Of a stretch of DNA of 48,445 nucleotides, positions 17,772 through 25,187 are shown in pieces. The notes under the pieces were generated by a model that was not told where the DNA came from, searched no databases, and saw only the letters and a list, made by a program, of their open reading frames with translations. The DNA comes from Halobacteriales archaeon QS_9_68_17 (GTDB lineage: Archaea > Halobacteriota > Halobacteria > Halobacteriales > Natronoarchaeaceae), in NCBI GenBank assembly GCA_003023565.1, contig PXSA01000020.1:1-48445 (forward strand), read 5' to 3'. Every line of letters starts with the position of its first letter. Position 1 is the first letter of the stretch. Position numbers and translations under genes: made by a program.

Positions 17772-19367
17772 TCACTGATCCAAGGAGACGTTGTTCCAGT
17801 CGCTGACCAGGCTGAAGCTGTTGATCGGATGCGCGCGGAAGTCGTTGACGTACTCCCTGACGCCGAAGCTGTTTTTCAGGTTGTACGAGGGCAGGTGGGC
17901 CCGGTCTTCCAGCATCGTCGTGATGGCCTCCTCGTACATCCGCTTGCGCTCCTCCCGGTCCGGCGTCTGGCGGGCCTCGACTATCTGGTCGCTGATCCCG
18001 TTGTAGTAGGTCCCGTCGGTGACGCCGTGGGACTCCTCGACGAAGAAGTAGTACAGGTAGTCGTCGGGGTCGATGGTCGACGACCACCCGAGGGGGTACA
18101 TGTTGTAGTCGTTGGGGTCGCCGCTGACGTACTGGTCGAGGAACGCACCCCAGTCCAGCCGCTGGACGTTGGCGCTGTAGCCCGCTTCCTCGATGCCGTT
18201 GGCGACCGTGATACCGAGCTGTTCCCGCTTGTTGTCCGGCGGGACGATGATGCGCGCGGTCCAGTCGTCGGGGACGTTGTCGTTCCCGTCGAGGATCGAC
18301 TTCGCCTCGTCGATGTCCTTGTCGTTCGGGACGTTCTGCCACTCGTCGAGCGGCATGTCCCAGTTCTCCGCCACGGTCTTTGGCAGCGGGCTGTACTGCC
18401 GCACGCCCGTCGGTTCGACGAAGTTCTCGACGGCCTGGTCCATCGAGAAGGTGTAGTCGATGGCCTCGCGCACCTCGGGGTCGGTCGTCGGCCCCTCGTT
18501 GCAGTTGAACGCGAGGTAGAAGTACCCCATCGCGTCGACCTCCTCGATGGAGACGTTGTCCTCGCCCTCGACCTGGTCCCAGAGCTTCGGCGGTATCTCC
18601 TCGATGACGTCGTTCTCGCCCGTGGTGATGCTGGTCACGCGCGTCGTCGGTTCCTCGACCGGCACGAACTCGACCTGTTCGAGGTCCGGCTGGGAGTCGC
18701 CCCAGTAGTCGTCCCAGCGGGTGATGCGCGCGAAGTCACCCTCCTGCCAGTCGTCGAACTCGAAGGGGCCGGAGCCGACCGGGTTCTGGTTGAACCCCTC
18801 CTTGTCGTCCTCGCGGACGCTCTTGGGGACGACGTACCACGTGAGCACCTGCTTGAACGGCCCGAAGGGGTACTTGAGGTTGAAATGGACCGTCCGCTCA
18901 CCGTCGGTCTCGACGGTGTCGATCATGTTCAACTCGGTCGCGTTCTCCGTCTCCTCCTCGACCGGTGCCTCGAAGGAGTACTTGACGTCCTCCGCGGTGA
19001 CCGGGTCGCCGTTCTGAAACGTCGCGTTCTCGTCGATCTCGACGGTCCACCGCGTGCCGTCCTCGTTCTGCTCCGGGTCCCCCGCCGCCAGCTCGGGCTT
19101 GATGTCAGTCCCCTCCTCGTTGTACGTGTACAGTCCCTCTACTACCTGATTCGTTATCTGGTCGGACGGTACGTCGTTGAGTACGATCGGGTCGAACTCG
19201 ACCGGGCCTTTCACCTGTGCGAGCGTGAGGCCGTTGCCGTTACCGCTGCCACCGCCGGCACCGCCTCCGCCGTCGCCGGAACAGCCCGCCAGTCCCACTA
19301 CACCTGCTGCACCGACCGCCTCTAGATACCGTCGTCGGCTAAGTCCGGATATCGTTCGTTCTGTCAT
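17772..19367 (-). CDS. ABC transporter solute-binding lipoprotein (SBP family 5)
   Basis: A 531-aa extracytoplasmic binding protein of the peptide-binding family 5. The N-terminus has a Tat-type signal with RRRYLEAVG followed by a hydrophobic core and lipobox GLAGC (Cys near residue 29), then a Gly/Ser linker. Such proteins are usually exported folded and lipid-anchored in haloarchaea. Family features include QNGDPVTAEDVKYSFE and QNPVGSGPFEFDDW. I chose the ATG at 19367 (MTERTISGLSRRR), although an in-frame ATG at 19412 would add 15 residues. It is first gene of the five-gene operon. Ligand specificity cannot be read from sequence. Confidence 0.9.
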   Translation of the reverse strand: MTERTISGLSRRRYLEAVGAAGVVGLAGCSGDGGGGAGGGSGNGNGLTLAQVKGPVEFDPIVLNDVPSDQITNQVVEGLYTYNEEGTDIKPELAAGDPEQNEDGTRWTVEIDENATFQNGDPVTAEDVKYSFEAPVEEETENATELNMIDTVETDGERTVHFNLKYPFGPFKQVLTWYVVPKSVREDDKEGFNQNPVGSGPFEFDDWQEGDFARITRWDDYWGDSQPDLEQVEFVPVEEPTTRVTSITTGENDVIEEIPPKLWDQVEGEDNVSIEEVDAMGYFYLAFNCNEGPTTDPEVREAIDYTFSMDQAVENFVEPTGVRQYSPLPKTVAENWDMPLDEWQNVPNDKDIDEAKSILDGNDNVPDDWTARIIVPPDNKREQLGITVANGIEEAGYSANVQRLDWGAFLDQYVSGDPNDYNMYPLGWSSTIDPDDYLYYFFVEESHGVTDGTYYNGISDQIVEARQTPDREERKRMYEEAITTMLEDRAHLPSYNLKNSFGVREYVNDFRAHPINSFSLVSDWNNVSLDQ

Positions 19368-19416
19368 GTCGTTAGCCTCATCCAGGGATGGCTGCTGATA
19401 TGACCCACCCATCTAA

Positions 19417-19426
19417 AAGTATAACG
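19417..19426 (-). promoter_or_regulatory. TATA-like box for the peptide-transporter operon
   Basis: On the minus strand this reads TTATACTTTT, in an A/T-rich stretch upstream of the binding-protein gene. With the start at 19367 it predicts a 5' leader of roughly 25 nt. Confidence 0.4.
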
Positions 19427-19587
19427 ATTTAAAATTACGGTTGTGAAAATCATTTGATAATTGCTTCTATCACGTACGACGCCGGTGGCGATCCCTGAAC
19501 GCACGCGGGAACGGGACACGCACCCGGCCGTCAGTGCGTCGGCCGGGACCGTAAACGACTTGCCCGAAGACGGGAAGATACGACCGC

Positions 19588-19672
19588 GCGAGGGTGGCTG
19601 AGCTAGGCCAAAGGCGGCGGGCTTAAGACCCGCTCTCGTAGGAGTTCAAGGGTTCGAATCCCTTCCCTCGCA
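19588..19672 (+). tRNA. tRNA-Leu (anticodon UAA)
   Basis: An 85-nt class II tRNA. The acceptor stem GCGAGGG (19588-19594) pairs with CCCTCGC (19665-19671), with discriminator A at 19672. The anticodon stem GCGGG/CCCGC encloses loop CTTAAGA, with anticodon TAA at 19624-19626. The variable arm is long (CTCGTAGGAG region), as expected for leucine. The T-arm has GGGTTCGAATCCC. No intron is present and CCA is not encoded. Confidence 0.97.
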
Positions 19673-19936
19673 TCCTCCCGCGAGCGGACCCGCGCGCCAG
19701 TCGTCGAACGGTAGTGACCCGGACCACGCGACCGGCAGCGTTCGCAGCGGGCCGGATCCCGTCTCTCGAAGTTCTCTCGACATGAACTGATACGAGCGAC
19801 GACCGGCGCTCGCCGAGAAACCTCGAACACGAGCTCCCGGCCGCCTGCGTGATTCGATGACCGTCGAGACGCACGTATGCGATAGATACACAGGCACATT
19901 GCGGACTTATTATTGCCGTGTCGTTACACAGCCCGC

Positions 19937-20656
19937 ATGACTGACCCGTTCGGTCGCGCGATCCGCGACCACGGCCGCGGCGACAGGGCGGCACCGCTCG
20001 TCCAGCGCGACGGCGAAGCGACCAGAGAGCACCCGGTCGAGGAGTTCTACTTCGGGTCGTTCGACCCCGAGCGGCCGGACCACGCGTGGGTGGCCGAGCG
20101 GATCGACAAAGGTCCCCTGCTCGATATGGGCGCGGGGGCGGGCCGCGACGCACTGTACTTTCAGGAGCGGTTCGAGACGGTGGCGCTAGAGGTGAGCGAC
20201 GACCTCGTCGAGACGATGGAACGCCGCGGCGTCGACGACGCCCGGGGCGGCGACATGTTCGCCCTCCCCGGGTCGTTCGAGCGCGACCGGTTCCGTTCGG
20301 CGCTCGCGTTCGGCACCCAACTGGGCCTCGCTGGGTCGATGCGGGGGCTCCGCGAGTTCCTCGGGGACCTGGCGCGCGTGACGACGCCGGACGCCACGGC
20401 GGTAGTCGACTGCTACGACCCGGAGCGAGCGGCCGCGCGGGAGCTACTCGGCTTCCGCGACGACCCGACGCCCGGCCTCGCGCACCGCGTGATGTGGTTC
20501 GAGTACGAGGGCGAGACCGGCGACGCCTTGCTGTTCCGACTGTTCTCTCCCGACCGGCTGCGCGAGGCGACGGCCGGCACGGGATGGACGGTCGAGGCCG
20601 TGCGGTACGGGGACGCGGAGTCCTGTCACTACCGGGCGGCCCTGACGAAACAGTAG
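19937..20656 (+). CDS. Class I SAM-dependent methyltransferase
   Basis: A 239-aa methyltransferase. The SAM-binding motif I is LLDMGAGAGRDALYFQ near residue 58, followed by an acidic residue at the end of strand 2 (VALEVSDDLVETMERRG). The later strand ALAFGTQLGLAGSM is consistent with motif IV/post-I topology. Substrate is unknown. The chosen ATG at 19937 starts MTDPFGRAIRDHG, and an earlier in-frame start at 19913 falls in noncoding-looking DNA. It is followed 31 nt later by a hypothetical gene on the same strand. Confidence 0.87.
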   Translation: MTDPFGRAIRDHGRGDRAAPLVQRDGEATREHPVEEFYFGSFDPERPDHAWVAERIDKGPLLDMGAGAGRDALYFQERFETVALEVSDDLVETMERRGVDDARGGDMFALPGSFERDRFRSALAFGTQLGLAGSMRGLREFLGDLARVTTPDATAVVDCYDPERAAARELLGFRDDPTPGLAHRVMWFEYEGETGDALLFRLFSPDRLREATAGTGWTVEAVRYGDAESCHYRAALTKQ

Positions 20657-20687
20657 GGACTTCCGCCGCGAGCGCGTACGCACGGGC

Positions 20688-21236
20688 ATGACTGACGATA
20701 CCGACGCGGCGCGGGACGCCCTCGCGTCCCACGGCGCGTTCGAACCCGGGGAGGACGACGCGTTCGCCTGCACGACGACCCCGTTCGACGCCGCCGTCGC
20801 CGTCGACCCTGCCGAGGGGAAACGCGACGGGGTCGTCACCGTGACCGTCTCGATGCCGACGCTCTCCGCCGCCGTGGAGAGCGAGGCGGTCGCCGACGTC
20901 GTCGAGGACGGCTGGTACGAGACGCTCGAACTCCGCTTGGAGGACGCGTTCGACGTCGCACGGACCACGACGACCGACCCCGTCGCGGTCGACCGCGACG
21001 GGGAGGAGGTCCGCGTCGAACTGACGTTCACCGGCCGGGACGCCGAGCAGGGGGTCGATGACGCGAAGGCGCTGATCGACTTCGTCGAAGGAACCTACGT
21101 ACAGGGGATAATCCCCGGCTACGACTACGGTGAGCCGGTGTCACAGCTCCGACAGGCCGCCCGCCAGCGCGGCGAGCGCGCCGCCGAAGACGACGGCGGC
21201 GACCGGTCCGGCGGACCCGGCGGAACGCCGCTGTAA
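20688..21236 (+). CDS. Haloarchaeal hypothetical protein (DUF5813-like)
   Basis: A 182-aa acidic soluble protein. It opens with RDALASHGAFEPGEDDAFAC, has a central alternating-strand region (VVTVTVSMPTLSAAV), and then a conserved-looking C-terminal block with LIDFVEGTYVQGIIPGYDYG. I associate this pattern with the haloarchaeal DUF5813 family from memory; no function is known to me. The last 25 residues are a low-complexity Gly/Asp/Arg tail. It converges on the small Lrp-domain gene. Confidence 0.7.
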   Translation: MTDDTDAARDALASHGAFEPGEDDAFACTTTPFDAAVAVDPAEGKRDGVVTVTVSMPTLSAAVESEAVADVVEDGWYETLELRLEDAFDVARTTTTDPVAVDRDGEEVRVELTFTGRDAEQGVDDAKALIDFVEGTYVQGIIPGYDYGEPVSQLRQAARQRGERAAEDDGGDRSGGPGGTPL

Positions 21237-21257
21237 CGCGAAACGGAGCGGCGGTGC

Positions 21258-21488
21258 TCAGTCCATCGCGATGTAGGTCTGTGTGTCCTCGACGCCCTCC
21301 GTCGCCTGGATCTCCGTCGCGGCGATCCCCTTCACCTCGGCGGGCGAATCGACGGTGACCCTGGCGATGAGGTCGACGTCGCCCGCGACGATGTAGGCGG
21401 ATTCCACGCCCTCGATGCGCTCGATGTCGTCTTGCAGTTTGTCCGCCTCGCCCGTGTTCGCTTTGACCATGATGTACGCTGTAACCAT
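21258..21488 (-). CDS. Stand-alone Lrp/AsnC ligand-binding (RAM) domain protein
   Basis: A 76-aa protein consisting only of the Lrp/AsnC effector-binding domain: MVTAYIMVKANTGEADKL, then VESAYIVAGDVDLIARV, and a C-terminal VEDTQTYIAMD. It has no helix-turn-helix, so it cannot bind DNA like full Lrp. Such domains assemble into rings that bind amino acids or other small ligands. Its ATG is 1 nt after the trkA stop, indicating cotranscription and possibly a role in ligand-dependent control of TrkA. A second copy lies on the other side of trkA. Confidence 0.88.
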   Translation of the reverse strand: MVTAYIMVKANTGEADKLQDDIERIEGVESAYIVAGDVDLIARVTVDSPAEVKGIAATEIQATEGVEDTQTYIAMD

Positions 21489-21489
21489 T

Positions 21490-22173
21490 TCAGACACCTC
21501 CGGCGGCGGCGTGACCCGACTCGCCGACGAGGATCTGGCGGACGTCCGAGAGCACGCCGAAGTCCGCGAGGACGACCAGACGGTCGCCCGCATCCAGCGA
21601 CTCGTCGGGGCTCGGGATCTGGAGCGGTTCGTCCTCCTTGCCGAACGCGAGCACCGTCGCGTCGGCCGGCAACTGGAGTTCGCTGACCGTGTACCCCCGG
21701 GTCGGGGCCTGTTCGGTGACGGTCAGTTCGACGACCTGGAGGTTCTGAGCGATGTCCGCGATGGCGCGGATGTCCCCGCCCAAGAGCGCGTTCTTCGCGC
21801 CGATCGCGCCGAGGCGCTCGGGGTAGACGATCTCGTCGACCTCTTCGGCGTACTTGCGGTAGATCGCCTCGCGGTAGTTCTCGTCGATGCGAAGCACCGT
21901 CCGACAGCCGTAGTGCTTCCCGATCATGCAGGCCGCGAAGTTGACGTTGAGGTCGCCGGTGAGCGCGCCGACGGCGTCGGCCGACTCGATGCCCGCCTGT
22001 TCGAGGATCGCCTCGCGGGACCCGTCACCCTCTATCACCTCGTACTCCTCTTTTCGAGCGCGTTTGGCCTTGGCGGCGTCCCGTTCGATGAGCGTCACCT
22101 CGTGGCCTTCCTCTCGCAACACCCGTCCAGTTCGCAGACCGACACGTCCGGCTCCAATGATAACGAACCGCAT
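21490..22173 (-). CDS. trkA: TrkA-family potassium transport regulatory subunit
   Basis: A 227-aa cytoplasmic gating subunit of a Trk/Ktr-type potassium channel. An N-terminal RCK domain (1 to about 135) begins with the Rossmann motif IIGAGRVGLRTGRVL and the nucleotide-ribose acidic residue in VTLIERD, followed by VIEGDGS. A TrkA-C domain (about 145-220) has GYTVSELQLPADATVLAF and LDAGDRLVVLADF. No TrkH membrane subunit is in the window. The ATG at 22173 has a TATA-like box about 28 nt upstream, fitting a leaderless transcript. Potassium handling is central to salt-in haloarchaea. Confidence 0.92.
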   Translation of the reverse strand: MRFVIIGAGRVGLRTGRVLREEGHEVTLIERDAAKAKRARKEEYEVIEGDGSREAILEQAGIESADAVGALTGDLNVNFAACMIGKHYGCRTVLRIDENYREAIYRKYAEEVDEIVYPERLGAIGAKNALLGGDIRAIADIAQNLQVVELTVTEQAPTRGYTVSELQLPADATVLAFGKEDEPLQIPSPDESLDAGDRLVVLADFGVLSDVRQILVGESGHAAAGGV

Positions 22174-22195
22174 ACTGTGGAGTACGCGAGGCCCC

Positions 22196-22206
22196 TTCAA
22201 TAAGTT
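22196..22206 (-). promoter_or_regulatory. TATA-like box for trkA
   Basis: The minus strand reads AACTTATTGAA, centred about 28 nt before the trkA ATG, with no leader expected. Confidence 0.5.
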
Positions 22207-22251
22207 TGCCCTCACCCCGCCGCCGACCAAAGGTTTTTGTCATGCCAAAGA

Positions 22252-22268
22252 ATACCACACATTGGTAT
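22252..22268. promoter_or_regulatory. Palindrome overlapping the start of the second RAM protein (candidate operator)
   Basis: ATACC-N7-GGTAT is a perfect inverted repeat whose right arm enters the ATG at 22267. A second near-match (CATGCCA, 22241-22247) lies just to the left. The position between divergent trkA and lrp-like genes, downstream of the T-rich box AGGTTTTTGT (22231-22240), fits a repressor or autoregulator site. Confidence 0.4.
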
Positions 22269-22497
22269 GGTTCACGCGTTCATTATGGTGAAGACCGCCG
22301 CCGGGAAGTCCGAAAACCTCCTCGCCACCATCCGTGAGCTGGGACGGATACACGAGGCTCACATCGTCGCCGGCGACTACGACATCATCACGGAGGTCGA
22401 CGCCGAGGAGGTGTACGACGTCCTCCATACGGCGTCGTCCGAGATACAAGGGTTCGACGGCGTGGCCGACACGAAGACGTACATATCGATGGGCTAG
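22267..22497 (+). CDS. Stand-alone Lrp/AsnC ligand-binding (RAM) domain protein
   Basis: A 76-aa paralogue of the protein at 21258-21488, with the same ends: MVHAFIMVKTAAGKSENL at the start and VADTKTYISMG at the end, and the core EAHIVAGDYDIITEVD. It again lacks a DNA-binding domain. It is transcribed divergently from trkA, with an intergenic region of only 93 nt. The ATG at 22267 is 31 nt after a T-rich promoter-like box. Confidence 0.88.
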   Translation: MVHAFIMVKTAAGKSENLLATIRELGRIHEAHIVAGDYDIITEVDAEEVYDVLHTASSEIQGFDGVADTKTYISMG

Positions 22498-22499
22498 TC

Positions 22500-23030
22500 T
22501 CCTCCTCCCCGCCGTGTCGCCCCAGACCGGCCGCTTTCCGCGCCCGGAGGTCGTCCGGGAGGTCGGCGCAGACGCGGTCGAACACGTCGGCCGTCGCCTC
22601 GGCCGTCCCGATCGCACGGTCTATCCGCCGCCGCGGCGTCTTCGGCCTCGGCGACGAACGCCTCGTCGATCGCGTCCTGCTCGCGGAGGTACTCCTTCGG
22701 AGTGTTACTCCGTGTGCCCGTGCCGGAACAGCAGGACCGCGCTCATCGGACACCTCGGGCGGTCCGCGTGGCGTTGGACCGGTACGTCGGAGAGAGCCAG
22801 TCACTCCCGCAGGGCGTAGCGGCCCCGACCTGCGAGGCCTCCTGTCGCTCGAACGGCGGGTAGCCGCTCATCCACCCGCGCCGCCGGAGCGCCAGCGCCC
22901 GCTCGTCGAAGCGCCCGCACCGTGTTGCGGTACAGGACCCGCGTCGTCTCCGTCGAGAACGGCGTCTCGTCGAGGTCCCGCTCACCGATAACTCGGCACA
23001 CGGGCGACGTACTCGACGCCTCGCGGCAAA
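22500..23030 (-). pseudogene. Decayed 2-oxoacid (pyruvate) dehydrogenase E1 alpha subunit
   Basis: Reading leftward from about 23030, different frames in turn give recognisable pieces of an E1-alpha subunit. These are a lead with RVIGERDLDETPFSTE and LYRNTVRA, then FDERALALRRRGWMSGYPPF and RQEASQVG. RYALRE and DWLSPTYRSNATRTARGV follow, then MSAVLLFRHGH. The central thiamine-diphosphate-binding region is missing. A C-terminal tail with EYLREQDAIDEAFVAEAEDA and ATADVFDRVCADLPDDLRA follows in two frames. At least three frameshifts plus an internal deletion mean it cannot make a working enzyme. No E1-beta, E2 or E3 gene is adjacent. Confidence 0.75.
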
Positions 23031-23074
23031 GCCGTTCCGATACGCCAAAGGCCGTTCGCGCCTCACGTCCGGAC

Positions 23075-23404
23075 ATGGTGTCGGTCGCCTCGCTCGTCGG
23101 CTTCCTCGTCATCGTCGCGGTCCACACGCTCGTCGCCACCGTCGCGACGCGGTACTTTCGGGTCCGACTCAAGACCCAGTGGGGGGCGGCGCTTTTCGCC
23201 CTCGCCGCGACGCCCGTCCTCCTCGTCGTCTCGACGCTGGTCCTCTCGGGAGTGCTCGGCCTCGGGGGCAACCTCGGGGACAGGAACACCGTGCTGTTCG
23301 TCGTGGTCCTCCTCCCGTTGACGCTCGGCTACTCGATCGACCTGTTCTGGCTCCCGTCGCCCGAGGAGATCGATCTGCCGGACACGCGCCGAGACGGGCA
23401 GTAG
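23075..23404 (+). CDS. Small haloarchaeal membrane protein
   Basis: A 109-aa protein with three predicted membrane helices: residues 3-23 (SLVGFLVIVAVHTLVATVA), 34-57 and 66-86. A short soluble tail, LPSPEEIDLPDTRRD, follows. I do not recognise a functional family. The ATG at 23075 is preferred over upstream in-frame starts, which read through the E1-alpha pseudogene. It converges on dTMP kinase with a 13-nt gap. Confidence 0.75.
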   Translation: MVSVASLVGFLVIVAVHTLVATVATRYFRVRLKTQWGAALFALAATPVLLVVSTLVLSGVLGLGGNLGDRNTVLFVVVLLPLTLGYSIDLFWLPSPEEIDLPDTRRDGQ

Positions 23405-23417
23405 GAGCTAGGTCCGG

Positions 23418-24008
23418 TCAGCGCCGGGCGTCGAGGGCGTCGGCGACGGCCGCCTCGGCCGCCTCGACGACGTGCTCCGGCGAGCGCGTCGCGTCGATCC
23501 GGACGAACCGCTGTGGGTCGAGTTCGATCAGCGTCTCGTAGTTCTCCCGGACCCGCGAGAGGTACTCCGTTCGCTCGAACTTGTTCGTCTCGCCGCTTCG
23601 CTCCACGGCGGTGTGAGGGTCCAGATCGAGGTAGATCGTCAGGTCCGGTTCGACCGTGAACGGCTGGTGGACGCCGCGGACGTACTCCATCGGGCGCTCG
23701 ATCTCGCCCTCCAGCGTCGCGCCCTGATAGGCGTACCGCGAGTCGGAGTAGCGGTCGGAGACGACGAGGTCGCCGGCCGCGAGCGCGGGTCGGACTGTGT
23801 CGGCGAGGTGCGCCGCGTGGTCCGCGGTGTAGAGGAACAGCTCCGCGAGCGGGTCGGCGTCGTCGTCGCTCAGGGACCGGTAGACCGCGTCGCCGTACCA
23901 CGACTCGGTCGGTTCGCGAGTGAACGTCGCGTCCGGGTGCGCGTCGTGGAGGGCCTCCCACACGGTGGTCTTGCCGCTCCCGTCTAGTCCCTCCAGCGTT
24001 ACGAGCAT
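23418..24008 (-). CDS. tmk: dTMP kinase (thymidylate kinase)
   Basis: A 196-aa kinase that phosphorylates dTMP to dTDP for DNA synthesis. The P-loop GLDGSGKTT lies at residues 7-15, the substrate-site motif [12 protein letters not shown] near 93, and [15 protein letters not shown] near 34. Length is typical of archaeal enzymes. It probably has its own promoter in the 98-nt region shared with the divergent NDUFA9-like gene. Confidence 0.94.
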   Translation of the reverse strand: MLVTLEGLDGSGKTTVWEALHDAHPDATFTREPTESWYGDAVYRSLSDDDADPLAELFLYTADHAAHLADTVRPALAAGDLVVSDRYSDSRYAYQGATLEGEIERPMEYVRGVHQPFTVEPDLTIYLDLDPHTAVERSGETNKFERTEYLSRVRENYETLIELDPQRFVRIDATRSPEHVVEAAEAAVADALDARR

Positions 24009-24106
24009 GCGCGGAGGTTCCCGGCGCTCGCATATCAGTTGCCCGGGTTCCGCCCCGTGCGGGTCTCCCCGGTACTTTTAGGTCGGTTCCGTAGCTAGTT
24101 CGCGTC

Positions 24107-24994
24107 ATGAGGGTTCTTGTTACCGGCGGTACGGGGTTCATCGGCGAGAAGCTCTGCCGGGAACTGGACGAGCGGGGACACGACGTGACCGCGCTCGCCC
24201 GGGATCCGGCCGAGGCGGACCTCCCGGCGTCGGTAGAGCGGGCGACGGGCGACGTCACGACGTACCGCTCCATCGAGGGGGCGTTCGAGGACCAGGACGT
24301 CGTCGTCAACCTCGTCGCGCTCTCGCCGCTTTTCAAGCCCCGCGGCGGCGCGAGCCACGAGAGCGTCCACCTCGGCGGGACGGAGAACGTCGTCCGCGCT
24401 GCGGAAGAACACGGCGTCTCCCGTATCGTTCAGATGAGCGCGCTCGGCGCGGACCCCGACGGACCGACCGCCTACATCCGGACGAAAGGCCGCGCCGAGG
24501 CCGTCGTCCGGGACTCCGGCCTCGACTGGACGCTCGTCCGGCCGTCGGTCGTGTTCGGCGACGGCGGCGAGTTCGTCTCCTTCACGAAGAAGCTGACGCC
24601 ACCGTATCTCGCGCCGCTGCCCGGCGGGGGCAAAACCCGGTTCCAGCCGGTCTGGGTCGCCGACCTGGTCCCCATGCTCGCGGACTGCGTCGAGGACGAC
24701 GACCACGTCGGCGAGACGTACGAGATCGGCGGCCCGGAGGTGCTCACCCTCGCCGAAGTCGCCAAACTGGCACGCCGCGCCGCGGGCCAGCCCGTCACGG
24801 TCCTTCCCGTGCCGATGGCGCTCGCGGGCGTCGGTCTCAAGGTCGCCGGGTCCATTCCGGGGTTCCCGATGGGGGCGGACCAGTACCGGTCGCTCAAGTT
24901 CGACAACACGACCGCGGACAACGACGCCGACGCCTTCGGACGGTCGACGGAGGACCTGACGACGCTGTCCGAGCACCTCGGTGTCGACCGGTAA
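24107..24994 (+). CDS. NAD(P)H-binding protein, complex I NDUFA9-like (extended SDR)
   Basis: A 295-aa extended short-chain dehydrogenase-like protein. The dinucleotide-binding motif is VTGGTGFIGEKLCREL at the N-terminus, followed by NLVALSPLF. YIRTKGRAEAVV occupies the active-site region: the Tyr and Lys pair is YIRTK. DWTLVRPSVVFGDGGEFV is typical of the NDUFA9/NmrA-like group. Haloarchaeal members are often annotated as complex I NDUFA9 subunit family, but no nuo gene is present here. Substrate is unknown. Confidence 0.87.
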   Translation: MRVLVTGGTGFIGEKLCRELDERGHDVTALARDPAEADLPASVERATGDVTTYRSIEGAFEDQDVVVNLVALSPLFKPRGGASHESVHLGGTENVVRAAEEHGVSRIVQMSALGADPDGPTAYIRTKGRAEAVVRDSGLDWTLVRPSVVFGDGGEFVSFTKKLTPPYLAPLPGGGKTRFQPVWVADLVPMLADCVEDDDHVGETYEIGGPEVLTLAEVAKLARRAAGQPVTVLPVPMALAGVGLKVAGSIPGFPMGADQYRSLKFDNTTADNDADAFGRSTEDLTTLSEHLGVDR

Positions 24995-25134
24995 GCGGCC
25001 TGTACAAACTTAAGATGGTTGAGTAGTAACGCGTGAAAATATTATCAGATGCGGTAATCACGCCCTACGGGGCGGTGCTTCCTTGCGATTTAGGGAGTCT
25101 CTACGGCCGTGGTACGTAGTCACACCATCACAAA

Positions 25135-25144
25135 ACTTATAATC
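25135..25144 (+). promoter_or_regulatory. TATA-like box for cetZ
   Basis: ACTTATAATC lies about 48 nt before the cetZ ATG, predicting a leader of roughly 20 nt. The leader holds GGAG at 25177-25180, about 8 nt before the start, so this gene may use a ribosome-binding site rather than leaderless initiation. Confidence 0.5.
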
Positions 25145-25187
25145 GTCATCGCTCTCGTTCACTGCAACGGAGCCCCGGAGACCAAGC

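Noticed and set aside
17772..19412. Start of the binding protein at 19412
   Set aside because: The extra 15 residues precede the twin-arginine signal and lie near the predicted transcription start; 19367 gives a normal Tat lipoprotein.
23418..24336. A longer minus-strand frame extending dTMP kinase upstream in another frame
   Set aside because: The kinase starts cleanly at 24008 with its P-loop; the longer frame is a shadow running into the divergent gene.
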